Made by a program: the position numbers and the translations under genes. This document shows positions 52,118-61,124 of a DNA stretch of 64,000 nt, in pieces. Under the pieces are notes generated by a model. The model searched no databases. It saw only the letters and a program-made list of their open reading frames with translations, and was not told the origin of the DNA. This DNA comes from Ruminococcaceae bacterium D5 (lineage in GTDB: Bacteria > Bacillota > Clostridia > Oscillospirales > Ruminococcaceae): positions 44,809 through 108,808 of the forward strand of contig FORK01000010.1 of the NCBI GenBank assembly GCA_900113995.1, given 5' to 3'. Positions within the stretch are counted from its first letter, which is position 1. Every line of letters starts with the position of its first letter.

Positions 52118-52618
52118 GTGGCCTTTGAACTGATTGTTCTGCTTCTGCTGTCCGCCGGACAATTTTTCGCTTTCCCGGGCAGCATTCCGGCGCGGAGGTT
52201 TCGGAAGGCCTATTGGTCCTTTCTCACCGCTTGCGGAATTGCCGGGATGCTGCTGGTCCGCGAACTGCTGGATTCCTTTCTCGCGGTGTCGGTGAGCAGC
52301 GGCAGGCTGGAAGAGAAATTGGCGAATTTCCTCGCCGGGTCCTTTTATCGCTTCGCGCTCTTTTCCCTTGTGGTTTCCTGCTTCTGCGCCTTGATGCTGC
52401 TTTTTTCGGTGCGGCGCCGGATTCTTTCTCCCCGCGCTTTTTGCGGGCTTCTGTATGCGGAAATGGCGGTGCTGTTCCTGATTTCATTGGTCTATGGCTT
52501 TTTTGCCGCCGGGCCTCTCTTTGACCTGCCGCATCGGATCAGGGCATTCGGCCTTTCGGAGATTCTGGCGCTGCATCTTTTCTTTCTCCTGGGAGATCGC
52601 CGGAGTTTCGTGGAATAG
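52118..52618 (+). CDS. Small membrane protein of unknown function
   Basis: A 166-residue hydrophobic protein with about four membrane helices (ELIVLLLLSAGQFFAF, SFLTACGIAGMLLV, ALFSLVVSCFCALMLLF, MAVLFLISLVYGFFA). GTG start with AGAGGAG upstream, 15 bases after the methyltransferase gene. I do not recognise the family. Confidence 0.7.
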   Translation: MAFELIVLLLLSAGQFFAFPGSIPARRFRKAYWSFLTACGIAGMLLVRELLDSFLAVSVSSGRLEEKLANFLAGSFYRFALFSLVVSCFCALMLLFSVRRRILSPRAFCGLLYAEMAVLFLISLVYGFFAAGPLFDLPHRIRAFGLSEILALHLFFLLGDRRSFVE

Positions 52619-52655
52619 GTTCGCATCTTCTTCATCCCTTGTTCAAACCCTGCGA

Positions 52656-52683
52656 TTGACACCCCGCCGGCCGGTGGTATAAT
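52656..52683 (+). promoter_or_regulatory. Promoter of the nitroreductase gene
   Basis: TTGACA and TATAAT with a 16-base, GC-rich spacer (contains CCGGCCGG), 40 bases before the start codon. Confidence 0.75.
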
Positions 52684-52722
52684 AGATCTGATAGGAAGCC
52701 TGACAGAAAGGAAGCAGAATCA

Positions 52723-53256
52723 ATGGATCAGAATTCTCCGTGCAGCGCGCTGGATCTTGTCTTCAAGCGGCGCAGCTGCCGCATTTTTACCGATACGCCC
52801 GTAACGCCCGAAGAGCTTGACAGCATTCTGCGGGCGGGCTGCTGTGCTCCTACCTCCAAGGCTCTTTATCCCTGCCACTTTCTTGTGGTGGACAGCCGCA
52901 GCGAAATGCAGAAAATCTGCGAATACCACAATATGTCCAAAGCGCTTGTGACCGCTCCCCTCTGTGTGATTACCTGTGCGGATACCGCCCGCTCATGGGC
53001 TTCGTGGCGGGATGATGCGGCTGCGGCGACGATGAATATGTCGCTCTGTGCCGAGGCGCTGGGACTGAACTCCTGCTGGCTCGGCGTCTATCCCAGAGTC
53101 GAGCGTGTCAACCGCATGAAGGAGCAGTTCTCCCTTCCCGATCCGATCATTCCCTATTCAATCCTTGCGCTTGGGCACGCGGACTCTCCGAAGCCGCCTC
53201 TGGGACGCTTTGATCCCAGTTGCGTCCATTATAACCGCTGGCAGCGGAATTCTTAG
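52723..53256 (+). CDS. Nitroreductase-family protein
   Basis: A 177-residue FMN-dependent oxidoreductase: RRSCRIFTDTPVTPEELD at the N-terminus, AGCCAPTSKALYPCHF, AAAATMNMSLCAEALGLNSCWLGVY and a C-terminal ILALGHADSPK. Cytosolic, substrate unknown. Carries several extra cysteines near the flavin site. Own promoter, 18 bases before the lipoprotein gene. Confidence 0.92.
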   Translation: MDQNSPCSALDLVFKRRSCRIFTDTPVTPEELDSILRAGCCAPTSKALYPCHFLVVDSRSEMQKICEYHNMSKALVTAPLCVITCADTARSWASWRDDAAAATMNMSLCAEALGLNSCWLGVYPRVERVNRMKEQFSLPDPIIPYSILALGHADSPKPPLGRFDPSCVHYNRWQRNS

Positions 53257-53274
53257 CCGGGAGGGATTCCCCCT

Positions 53275-54588
53275 ATGCGACTGCGCTTGACAGCGGCCCT
53301 GCTGGTCCTGCTGTTGCTGACTTCCTGCAGCGGAGTTTCGCTGCGTGTCGATGAGCTTCTTTCCCCGCCCCGTCTGACTGCCGAACAGTCGGCGATTTAT
53401 GACGCCATCGAAACGGCGGTCGGCACCGATTCCTTCAAGCTCAAATATCCCCGGCGGGGCGATTATCTTTCAGCCTGCGTGCTGACCGATCTCGACCGGG
53501 ACGGGACGGACGAAGCGATCGCCTTCTATGAGCTGACCGTCAATGGAGTGACCTCTGCGTGGATGAGTATCCTTGTGCAGAAGGACGGCATCTGGAAGAG
53601 CCGTCAGGAGCTGCCCGGCGAGGGGGCGGAAATTGACTTCATCGATTTTGCACCGGTGGACCGGGCCGACCACAACAACATTATCGTCGGCTGGATTGTC
53701 GCCGGGCAGGAAAGCATGCTCTGCAAGGTCTACGACTATGATGAAACGGTTTCACTGCAATATGAAGGGAACTACAACGAGTGCCTGATTCAGGATGTTG
53801 ACCGCAACGGCCTTTCCGAAATCGTGCTTTGCACGGTGGGCGGAAGCCGCACGCCGGTGATGTCGCTGGTGAAATACCGTTCCGGACGGATCGTGCGAAC
53901 CAGCGAGGTGCAGATGCCCTCGTCGATGACCGGCTATGCACAGCTGGTCTGCGGACAGCTCACCTCGGGACTCACTGCCATCTGTGCCGATCTCTATCTT
54001 GGCAACGACGAGATGACAACCCGCATCGCCGCCCTTGACACGCAAAAATCGATCATCGAGGAGCTGCCCGGCGAGGAGCTCGGTATTTACGAATCCTTTG
54101 ACCGCCCCACCCCTACCCTCTACTGCCGGGATATCAACCAGGACGGGCAGATTGATCTGCCGGTGGTGCGGAGAATGCCCGGCTATGAAAAATCCAACGC
54201 GCGGGATGCCCTCTATCTCACCCAGTATAAAAGTATTATCGACGGCAGCTTGGAAACAGTTGCCTCAATGGCGGTCAATTTTTCGAACGGCTACCGTTTT
54301 ATCCTCCCGGAAAGCTGGGTGAACGCGGTGACCGTCCGCCGCCAGTCTGATACGGGGGAATGGCGCTTTGTCCTCTACCGCGAGGACCTCGACCGCTCGG
54401 TCACCGAACTGCTGCGGATTCGGGTCACCTCCCCTTCCGACTACCAGGACAAATTTGAAACTGCCGAATACCGGACCGTTGCCACCAAGGGGGTCAACAG
54501 CTATGAAATCCATATCCCCGATGGAAATTATCCGGGCTATTCGATCAGCTACGAACAGGCGGAGAACCTCTTCGCTCTGCTCGATTGA
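53275..54588 (+). CDS. Lipoprotein with VCBS/FG-GAP-like repeats, beside a two-component system
   Basis: A 437-residue secreted lipoprotein: signal peptide with lipobox LLTSC (Cys18), then several Asp-rich segments of FG-GAP/VCBS type, such as CVLTDLDRDGTDEAIAFYEL, IQDVDRNGLSEIVLC and RDINQDGQIDLPVV, consistent with a beta-propeller binding Ca2+. A C-terminal stretch near SNGYRFILPESWVNAVTV is less clear. It precedes the response regulator and kinase genes by 43 bases, so it may be a sensing partner or a target (inference). Confidence 0.8.
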   Translation: MRLRLTAALLVLLLLTSCSGVSLRVDELLSPPRLTAEQSAIYDAIETAVGTDSFKLKYPRRGDYLSACVLTDLDRDGTDEAIAFYELTVNGVTSAWMSILVQKDGIWKSRQELPGEGAEIDFIDFAPVDRADHNNIIVGWIVAGQESMLCKVYDYDETVSLQYEGNYNECLIQDVDRNGLSEIVLCTVGGSRTPVMSLVKYRSGRIVRTSEVQMPSSMTGYAQLVCGQLTSGLTAICADLYLGNDEMTTRIAALDTQKSIIEELPGEELGIYESFDRPTPTLYCRDINQDGQIDLPVVRRMPGYEKSNARDALYLTQYKSIIDGSLETVASMAVNFSNGYRFILPESWVNAVTVRRQSDTGEWRFVLYREDLDRSVTELLRIRVTSPSDYQDKFETAEYRTVATKGVNSYEIHIPDGNYPGYSISYEQAENLFALLD

Positions 54589-54631
54589 ATAAACGCCACC
54601 CACCGCCCCGCGGTGAGAAAGGAGCCTGCAT

Positions 54632-55324
54632 ATGAAAAACATCCTGATTGCCGAAGATGAGGAAGCCATCCGCGACTTTGTGGTAATCAACCTCAAGCGG
54701 GCCGGCTACAAGGTCACTGATGTTGACAACGGCCTCGACGCCATCACAGCCTATGACAACGCGGAGGAGCCGTTCGACGTTGTGATTCTCGATGTAATGA
54801 TGCCCGGTCTCGACGGCTTTTCGGTCTGCAAGAAGCTGCGTGAGCGTTCTTCGACGCTGGGCATTGTGATGCTCACCGCCAAAAGCCAGGAGATGGACAA
54901 GGTCAACGGCCTGATGCTCGGTGCAGACGATTATATCACCAAGCCGTTTTCCCCTTCTGAGCTGACCGCCCGGGTTGACGCGCTGCACCGCCGCGTTTCG
55001 ATGGCCGCCCCTCCCCAGCCTACCAATGAGACCGTCTCAGGACCGTTTGTTCTCAATCTCAAAAGTCATACCGTCACCAAGAACGGTCAGCCGCTTGATC
55101 TGACTCAGGTTGAGTTTCAGATCATGGAGCTGTTTATGCAGAATCCGGAAACGGCTCTGGAGCGCAGCCAGATCCTGTCGGCCGTCTGGGGGGACGACTA
55201 CTTCGGAGACATCAAGATTGTCGATGTCAACATCCGCCGCCTGCGGATGAAGGTGGAGGATGATCCGTCCAATCCGCGCTATGTCACCACCGTCTGGGGC
55301 TTCGGCTACAAGTGGATGCCCTGA
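54632..55324 (+). CDS. OmpR-family response regulator
   Basis: A 230-residue regulator: receiver domain (acidic Glu8/Asp9/Glu10 in IAEDEEAIRDF, phospho-acceptor Asp54 in VILDVMMPG, TAKSQ with Thr, and Lys in DDYITKPFSPSEL), a short linker, and a C-terminal winged helix (QVEFQIMELFMQNPETALERSQIL, VDVNIRRLRMKVEDDPSNPRY). Encoded just before its histidine kinase. Confidence 0.95.
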   Translation: MKNILIAEDEEAIRDFVVINLKRAGYKVTDVDNGLDAITAYDNAEEPFDVVILDVMMPGLDGFSVCKKLRERSSTLGIVMLTAKSQEMDKVNGLMLGADDYITKPFSPSELTARVDALHRRVSMAAPPQPTNETVSGPFVLNLKSHTVTKNGQPLDLTQVEFQIMELFMQNPETALERSQILSAVWGDDYFGDIKIVDVNIRRLRMKVEDDPSNPRYVTTVWGFGYKWMP

Positions 55325-55362
55325 TTCCTTTAGCACATTCCCAAAGATAAGGAGGAAGCCCC

Positions 55363-56823
55363 ATGGCGCAGAAAAAGATCACCCAGCGATGGCTGACCGG
55401 CAGCCTCGGGGTTATTCTGGTCATCCTTGTCATCGTTGAAATCGCCGTCTGGGCCGTGGTGCGGACCTTCTACTACTCTTCGGCGCAGCAGACGCTCTTA
55501 TCACAGGCCAATACCGTCAATACCCTGCTTGCAAAGTATGCCGAGGACCCCTCGATTGATTATCAGCGGGAAGTCCGCAATCTGGTGGAGAATTTTGAAC
55601 TGCGCGACCGGATGGAGCTGATGGCGGTCGACGCCTATGGAAACGTCACCTCCACCTCGTCGGGCTTTGCGGTCAATGAGAAGATCGAGATGCCCGATTT
55701 TGAGGCGGCTCTTGCCTCCCCTGACCGAATGGGCAGCTTTCAGGGCGAGCTTGGGGGTGAAAGGATCATCGCCATTTCCAGCATCGCTCCGGTCAATGAC
55801 GAATCGCTCGTCGCGGTACGGCTGGTCGCTTCCCTGACCAGGGTGGACGGACTGATCTATACCGTTGTCACAATGGCAGTGCTGGCCGGGATCGCCATCA
55901 TCTTCTTTATGCTGCTTTCCGGTTCCTACTTTATCAGTTCGATTGTGATTCCGGTCGGCGAGATCGGAAAGACCGCCCGCAAAATTGCCCATGGAAATTT
56001 CAGCACCCGGCTGGAAAAGAAGAATGATGACGAAATTGGCGACCTCTGCGAGGCGATCAATTATATGGCGGAGGAACTCGGCAATACCGACAAGATGAAA
56101 AACGAGTTTATCTCCTCGGTTTCCCATGAGCTGCGCACCCCGCTGACCGCCATTAAAGGCTGGAGCGAGACGATTCTTGACGCGGGGGATGACCGCGAGA
56201 CGATTCAAAAGGGAATGCGGGTCATCATCAGTGAAACCGACCGGCTCTCTCTGATGGTGGAGGAGCTGCTCGATTTCTCCCGGATGCAGTCGGGCAGGCT
56301 TAAGCTGATTATCGAAAAGATTGACCTTCTCGCCGAGCTGGAGGAAGCGGTGCTGATGTATACCGAAAAGGCGCGGCGCGAACAGCTCGATTTCCAGTAT
56401 GAAGAACAGCTGGAAGCCGCAATTGTTATGGCGGATAAAAACCGCCTGCGGCAGGTCTTTATCAATATTATCGACAATGCGATCAAATACTCCGACGCGG
56501 GCGGCAAAATTCGCATTCTCGCTGCTGCGGAAGGAGATTACTTTGTAGTTTCGGTTGCCGATACCGGCTGCGGAATCAGTCCGGAGGATCTTCCAAAGAT
56601 CAAGCAGAAATTTTACAAGGCCAACCTGACCCGGCGGGGTTCTGGAATTGGGCTGGCGGTGGCGGATGAGCTTGTCTCCTCCTTCGGGGGGAGCATCGAC
56701 GTGCAGTCAACGCTCGGCGAAGGAACCACCGTCATCATCCGCGTTCCGAATGTCCGCCGGTATGAGATCTGGCAGCAAGCACAACAGGCGCCCGGCAAGG
56801 GCGGGGAGGAACAAAAGAATTGA
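55363..56823 (+). CDS. Membrane sensor histidine kinase
   Basis: A 486-residue kinase: two membrane helices (about 13-35 and 166-192), an extracytoplasmic sensing region of about 130 residues between them, a HAMP domain, HisKA with His255 in SVSHELRTPL, and an HATPase_c domain (VFINIIDNAIKY, VADTGCGIS, GSGIGLAVADELV). It lies 38 bases after the response regulator and overlaps the DUF1385 start by four bases. Ligand unknown. Confidence 0.95.
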   Translation: MAQKKITQRWLTGSLGVILVILVIVEIAVWAVVRTFYYSSAQQTLLSQANTVNTLLAKYAEDPSIDYQREVRNLVENFELRDRMELMAVDAYGNVTSTSSGFAVNEKIEMPDFEAALASPDRMGSFQGELGGERIIAISSIAPVNDESLVAVRLVASLTRVDGLIYTVVTMAVLAGIAIIFFMLLSGSYFISSIVIPVGEIGKTARKIAHGNFSTRLEKKNDDEIGDLCEAINYMAEELGNTDKMKNEFISSVSHELRTPLTAIKGWSETILDAGDDRETIQKGMRVIISETDRLSLMVEELLDFSRMQSGRLKLIIEKIDLLAELEEAVLMYTEKARREQLDFQYEEQLEAAIVMADKNRLRQVFINIIDNAIKYSDAGGKIRILAAAEGDYFVVSVADTGCGISPEDLPKIKQKFYKANLTRRGSGIGLAVADELVSSFGGSIDVQSTLGEGTTVIIRVPNVRRYEIWQQAQQAPGKGGEEQKN

Positions 56824-57752
56824 GCAACACCAACTACCAGAAAAAAACCTCCATCGGCGGCTCCGCCCTGATTGAGGGAGTTATGATGCGCGGTCCGCGC
56901 CGGATGGCGATGGCGGTCCGCAAGACGGATGGTTCCATTGATCTCAGCGATTGGGAGCTTCCGGCAGAGCGCCCCTGGTACAAAACCACCCCCATTATCC
57001 GCGGCGTCTTTAACTTTATCGACAGCATGAAGGACAGCTATCAATGCCTGATGAAATCGGCGGATATCGCAGGTCTGGAATCGGAAGAGCCATCCGGTTT
57101 CGAAAAGAAGCTCCTTGACCTCTTTGGAGAAAACCTTTCGAAGGTGTTCGGCGGGGTGGCGATGATCCTCGGCATGGCGCTGGCTATCCTGCTTTTCATG
57201 GTGCTTCCTACCCTGCTGATCGGGCAGATCCGCAGGGTAATTGTATCGCCGCTGCTTCTCTCCCTTATTGAGGCGGCCGTCAAAATCGGCATCTTTATCC
57301 TTTATCTTTTTGCCATCAGCCGCATGTCTGATATTCGACGGGTCTTTGAATATCACGGGGCAGAACACAAAACAATCGCCTGTTATGAGGCGGGCGACGA
57401 GCTGACTCCTGAAAATGCCGCAAAATATACCCGCTTCCATCCCCGCTGCGGCACCAGCTTTATTCTGATTGTTATCATCGTATCGGTGCTGGTATTTTCG
57501 CTCGTCTCATGGGACAATCTTGCGGTGCGGATCGCTCTGAAACTGATCTGCCTGCCGCTGGTCGTGGGAATTGCCTATGAAATTATTAAATTGGCCGGAC
57601 GTTATAACAATTTTTGCACCCGCTTTATTTCGGCTCCGGGGCTTTGGCTTCAGCGTCTGACAACCCGTGAACCTGATTCCACACAGTTGGAAATTGCCAT
57701 TGCGGCAATGAAGCCCTGCATCCCCGAAAATCAAGACGAAGACAGGTGGTAA
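56820..57752 (+). CDS. DUF1385-family membrane protein
   Basis: A 310-residue protein with the DUF1385 N-terminus IGGSALIEGVMMRGPRRMAMAVRK, membrane helices in the middle (about 110-160 and further at 215-255), and the signature FEYHGAEHKTIACYEAG. TTG start overlapping the kinase stop. Function is not established; the family is often encoded before prmC and prfA in Firmicutes, as here before prmC. Confidence 0.9.
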   Translation: MSNTNYQKKTSIGGSALIEGVMMRGPRRMAMAVRKTDGSIDLSDWELPAERPWYKTTPIIRGVFNFIDSMKDSYQCLMKSADIAGLESEEPSGFEKKLLDLFGENLSKVFGGVAMILGMALAILLFMVLPTLLIGQIRRVIVSPLLLSLIEAAVKIGIFILYLFAISRMSDIRRVFEYHGAEHKTIACYEAGDELTPENAAKYTRFHPRCGTSFILIVIIVSVLVFSLVSWDNLAVRIALKLICLPLVVGIAYEIIKLAGRYNNFCTRFISAPGLWLQRLTTREPDSTQLEIAIAAMKPCIPENQDEDRW

Positions 57753-57755
57753 CCG

Positions 57756-58592
57756 ATGACCTATGCCCAACTTTACCGGCAATGCCGCCGAAAGCTGACC
57801 AACGACACCGCTGATTTTGACCTTTCGCAGCTCTTTCATGCACAGTTTTCTCCCTCAGGACAGATGCAGCGCTCTGAGGCGGAGGTTTCGGCAGAGGAGG
57901 CTTTTATCTTTCAGCAGAAGGTGCGCAGGCTTGCGGAAGGTTATCCGCTGCAATATCTGCTCGGCGAATGGGAATTCTATTCAATTCCTCTCAAAATCGG
58001 CGAGGGAGTTCTGATTCCCCGGCCGGACACCGAGACTCTGGTTGACGCAGCCCTTGAGCTTTTGAGCGGAACAGAGCAGCCGGTCATCGCGGACTACTGC
58101 GCCGGCAGCGGCGCGATTTCGTTGGCGCTTGCCCGCTTTCTGCCGGATGCCGAGGTCTATGCCGTCGAACTTTCAGCACAGGCCCTCCCCTATCTGTATG
58201 CCAATGTCGATGCAACAGCGGGCGGAGAACGGGTGCATATCATCGAGGCGGATGTCCTCGACGGCTCCTCTTTGTCCGCTTTGCCGCCTCTTGATCTGCT
58301 GATTTCCAACCCGCCTTATCTCACCGAGCAGGAGCTGACCGAAATCCCGGAGCAGGTGCGCTGCGAGCCGCGGATGGCCCTCGACGGCGGACCGGACGGT
58401 CTTCGTTTTTATCGCGCGATTGCAGCTGATGCTCCCGCGCATCTCAAACAAAACGGTCTCCTGATCTTTGAAGCAGGGTATACTCAGGCACAACAGATCT
58501 GTGAAATTCTGCGCGCGGCCGGATACCGGGAGATTTCCCTTCGAAAAGACCTCGCAGGGATTGACCGCTGTGTAATTGCCCGCCGTCCCTGA
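57756..58592 (+). CDS. prmC: Release factor glutamine methyltransferase
   Basis: A 278-residue HemK-family enzyme: N-terminal helical part, IGEGVLIPRPDTETLVD, SAM motif IADYCAGSGAISLALA and the active motif NPPY (185-188) in LLISNPPYLTEQE. It methylates the GGQ Gln of release factors RF1 and RF2, one of which (prfA) is encoded upstream on the other strand. Four bases after DUF1385. Confidence 0.95.
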   Translation: MTYAQLYRQCRRKLTNDTADFDLSQLFHAQFSPSGQMQRSEAEVSAEEAFIFQQKVRRLAEGYPLQYLLGEWEFYSIPLKIGEGVLIPRPDTETLVDAALELLSGTEQPVIADYCAGSGAISLALARFLPDAEVYAVELSAQALPYLYANVDATAGGERVHIIEADVLDGSSLSALPPLDLLISNPPYLTEQELTEIPEQVRCEPRMALDGGPDGLRFYRAIAADAPAHLKQNGLLIFEAGYTQAQQICEILRAAGYREISLRKDLAGIDRCVIARRP

Positions 58593-58669
58593 TGCTTTTC
58601 TTAATGCGCCGGAGCGCCGGTGCAGCATCCGCTTTCAGCAAGAATTCACGATGAAAGGAAGACGGCCTT

Positions 58670-58873
58670 TTGGAACAAAAAAAGATTGACCGAATCAACG
58701 AACTGGCTCAGAAAGCCAAAACGACCGGCCTGACCGAAGAAGAACTGTCGGAGCGCGCCGCCCTGCGGCGTGAATATATTGAAAGTTATCGCAGAAGTCT
58801 GGTCGCCCAGCTCGATAACACTTATCTCGTTGATGAAAATGGAAATAAGAGTAAACTTCGGAAAGGAGATTAG
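58670..58873 (+). CDS. DUF896-family protein (YnzC-like)
   Basis: A 67-residue protein beginning EQKKIDRINELAQKAKTTGL and EEELSERAALRREYIESYR, the DUF896 pattern. Small cytosolic helical family of Firmicutes, function unknown. TTG start after GAAAGGAAGACGGCC. Followed by a terminator. Confidence 0.92.
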   Translation: MEQKKIDRINELAQKAKTTGLTEEELSERAALRREYIESYRRSLVAQLDNTYLVDENGNKSKLRKGD

Positions 58874-58889
58874 ATTTTTCTGTAAAGCA

Positions 58890-58929
58890 AATAGCCTTTG
58901 CATCTCGAAAGAGTGATGCAAAGGCTATT
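58890..58929 (+). terminator. Bidirectional terminator between DUF896 and M23 peptidase genes
   Basis: AATAGCCTTTGCATC pairs with GATGCAAAGGCTATT around a 10-base loop, between two convergent genes. Confidence 0.75.
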
Positions 58930-58930
58930 G

Positions 58931-59947
58931 TTATACCTTTAATTCCGCATCCAGCAGAAGCTGCGGATCGACGTAGACATTCCAGACCGATATGGCAAAG
59001 TGAAGATGCGGTCCAGTTGAAAATCCGGTGGAACCGACCGATCCGATCTGCTGCCCGCGCCCGACAGTCTCCCCCTCCGTCACGTTGAGCGAATTCATGT
59101 GGTAGTACCAGCTTTTCAGACCAAGGCCGTGCTCGATGCAGACGGTATTTCCGGTCAGAGCAACGAAGTCTGCAAAAAGCACCTTTCCGCTATTTGCCGC
59201 CAGCACCGGCGTACCCGTTTCCGCTGCCAGATCGATCCCGCTGTGGCGTTCTCCCGGAACTCCGTTTACAATCCGCTGAAAGCCAAAGGCGGAGGTCAGG
59301 CTGCCGTCCACCGGCAGAAGAAAGGCGTCGTTCCACAGCGGTTGGTCAACTGCCTCGAATTTGACCGGCTGAACCCGGGAAAAATATTCGGTATTGGCAC
59401 TTTCGTTGTGAATGGTCGAATCGACGGTCGATTGTTCAACGGTGAGTTCCTGCGTTGGAAAATCTCTGTCCCGCACCGTAATGGTAAAACTCTCCTGATA
59501 GCCGCCGCCCTCAACCGACAGCAGGTAGCGCCCCGGATCAAAGGTAAATTTGACCGGCAGCAGCGCCGACAAATGATCCTCTACCTGGTAGAAATGCAGC
59601 TTGACCCCAAAGGGATTGCTGACCGTAATCATCTCGGGATCTTCAATTGCATAGGCTGAAAGCACGAGAAATCCGCCCGGGTCCACCGCTGTCCCTGAAA
59701 GCTCAAACCCCAGCCTGCGCACCATATCCTCATCAGCGTCGGATACAGGTTCAGAATCCGGCGGGACGGCCCTCATTCCGGGCGGCGGAAGCGGTGCCGG
59801 CTCCGGCTCAGGGATGCTCTCCGCAGGGGGTTCCATCAGAGGATCTCCCGCTTTATTGTTGTCGAACATCAGAGAATAACCCCAGATGCCCAAATAAGCC
59901 AGCAGCGAAAAAGCAGCCACTGCCGACAGAAGCCAGCGAATCTTCAC
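58931..59947 (-). CDS. M23-family metallopeptidase, membrane-anchored
   Basis: A 338-residue protein: N-terminal membrane helix (RWLLSAVAAFSLLAYLGIWGY), a Pro-rich linker, an Ig-like or beta domain, and a C-terminal LytM (M23) domain with HSGIDLAAETGTPVLA, YYHMNSLNV and GPHLHFAISV, the zinc and catalytic residues. It would cut peptide cross-links in peptidoglycan. Similar to spore-engulfment or septal peptidases, but no partner gene fixes its role. Confidence 0.93.
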   Translation of the reverse strand: MKIRWLLSAVAAFSLLAYLGIWGYSLMFDNNKAGDPLMEPPAESIPEPEPAPLPPPGMRAVPPDSEPVSDADEDMVRRLGFELSGTAVDPGGFLVLSAYAIEDPEMITVSNPFGVKLHFYQVEDHLSALLPVKFTFDPGRYLLSVEGGGYQESFTITVRDRDFPTQELTVEQSTVDSTIHNESANTEYFSRVQPVKFEAVDQPLWNDAFLLPVDGSLTSAFGFQRIVNGVPGERHSGIDLAAETGTPVLAANSGKVLFADFVALTGNTVCIEHGLGLKSWYYHMNSLNVTEGETVGRGQQIGSVGSTGFSTGPHLHFAISVWNVYVDPQLLLDAELKV

Positions 59948-59990
59948 TTTTTACCCTCCTTTTTCTTCCGCTCTTTTGATCTTTCTTAGT

Positions 59991-60608
59991 TTATCCGCAA
60001 AACCGCTGTAAAAGCGCGGTAAAGATTCGCAGATGATCTTCCTCATCAAGGAGAATTCTTTCGGCCAGCTGTACGATCCCGGGATCGCTGATCTCCCGGG
60101 TAATGCGGCAGTAGTTTTCGATGATTCCGGTTTTCAATTGAACGTCAGCCTGCAGCGCCGGGCCGAGTTCCCCGGCATACACAATTCCTCCCGGCTTTGC
60201 TGACCACCAGACATTCTGCATCCCGTGCGGCGAGCAGCGGGATGCAAAAAATTTTGGTTCACTGCCCATCGAACAGAGTAGCTGCCCCAACAGCTCGAGA
60301 TGGTGCATTTCACAGATGGCAATATTCAAAATTTCCCGGGAAACCTGTGGCGCACATTCCCGTAAAATCAGCGAGTGGTAAAAATACTGCATCGCCGCAT
60401 TCAATTCCGAGCAGCCGGATCCGCAGTATACATTTCTGATCATTCGTACATACTGCCGGTTCTTTGTCTGTGCGGCCGCGATCGGATAAGGTTTGGACGG
60501 ACATCCATGAGAATGACGCTGCGCTGTTCCCCGCCCCGAGCTTCGGCCATTCGGCGGCAGGCTGTCAGGGTCGAGCGGCAGGAATTTCCCGCCATCGCGG
60601 TCATGCAT
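59991..60608 (-). CDS. Ferritin-like protein (manganese-catalase/bacterioferritin-like)
   Basis: A 205-residue protein with a long hydrophilic N-terminus and a four-helix ferritin-like domain: YPIAAAQTKNRQYVRMIRNVY, SELNAAMQYFYHSLIL, ICEMHHLELLGQLL, and LDEEDHLRIFTALL with Glu/His pairs as expected for a dimetal site. Clostridia of this group have such proteins near spore-coat genes. GGAGG precedes the ATG. 36 bases after the small unknown gene. Confidence 0.75.
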   Translation of the reverse strand: MHDRDGGKFLPLDPDSLPPNGRSSGRGTAQRHSHGCPSKPYPIAAAQTKNRQYVRMIRNVYCGSGCSELNAAMQYFYHSLILRECAPQVSREILNIAICEMHHLELLGQLLCSMGSEPKFFASRCSPHGMQNVWWSAKPGGIVYAGELGPALQADVQLKTGIIENYCRITREISDPGIVQLAERILLDEEDHLRIFTALLQRFCG

Positions 60609-60644
60609 GGCGTTTCCTCCTTTATTATAACAGAATTTTGTATT

Positions 60645-60986
60645 TTACAGCGGTGTTTCAAGATAATCCTGAACCTTTTTGTTGATCAGGATTTGTGCCA
60701 AAATAGCCTGTAGGTTATTTGTGGTCAGCGAAAAAAGGTTAATAAGCGTTTCGATTTCATATTGGCTCCTGCCCTTTGACAGAGCGAGTGCGAGGCTGGT
60801 TGCAGCAAGCACAACATCCTGTGGATAAGCCACGACGCTGTTGCCGCAGCATCCGTTCTTTCCTGTGCCCTGGCTGCCCTGCCCCTGCTGTTCCGCCGAC
60901 TGTGTACTCTGGGTGCCTGTACTGCATTCCTCCTTCTGTCCGGCGGAATGTTCCCCGGTCCGCTCCTCCTCCATCGGCATCACCAC
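60645..60986 (-). CDS. Small protein of unknown function before the ferritin-like gene
   Basis: A 113-residue protein (or 111 from an ATG at 60980): a low-complexity Glu/Gln/Ser/Gly N-terminus, a CC pair, then a helical segment YPQDVVLAATSLALALSKGR and LINLFSLTTNNLQAILAQIL. The second part resembles the short Clostridia family DUF6774, which I state with low confidence. GTGGTG precedes the ATG. Encoded in the same direction as the ferritin-like gene. Confidence 0.5.
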   Translation of the reverse strand: MVMPMEEERTGEHSAGQKEECSTGTQSTQSAEQQGQGSQGTGKNGCCGNSVVAYPQDVVLAATSLALALSKGRSQYEIETLINLFSLTTNNLQAILAQILINKKVQDYLETPL

Positions 60987-61124
60987 ACTTTATTCAATAT
61001 ATAATCGTTCTGCCGTCCGGATATGCCGAAAAACCAGTGGGAAACACCGCGGCGGTCAAGCTGGATAAGATGTCGGGTGATATCCGGTCTTTTATCCGCT
61101 TTTTTGCTTTTAGGAGTTTTTCGG

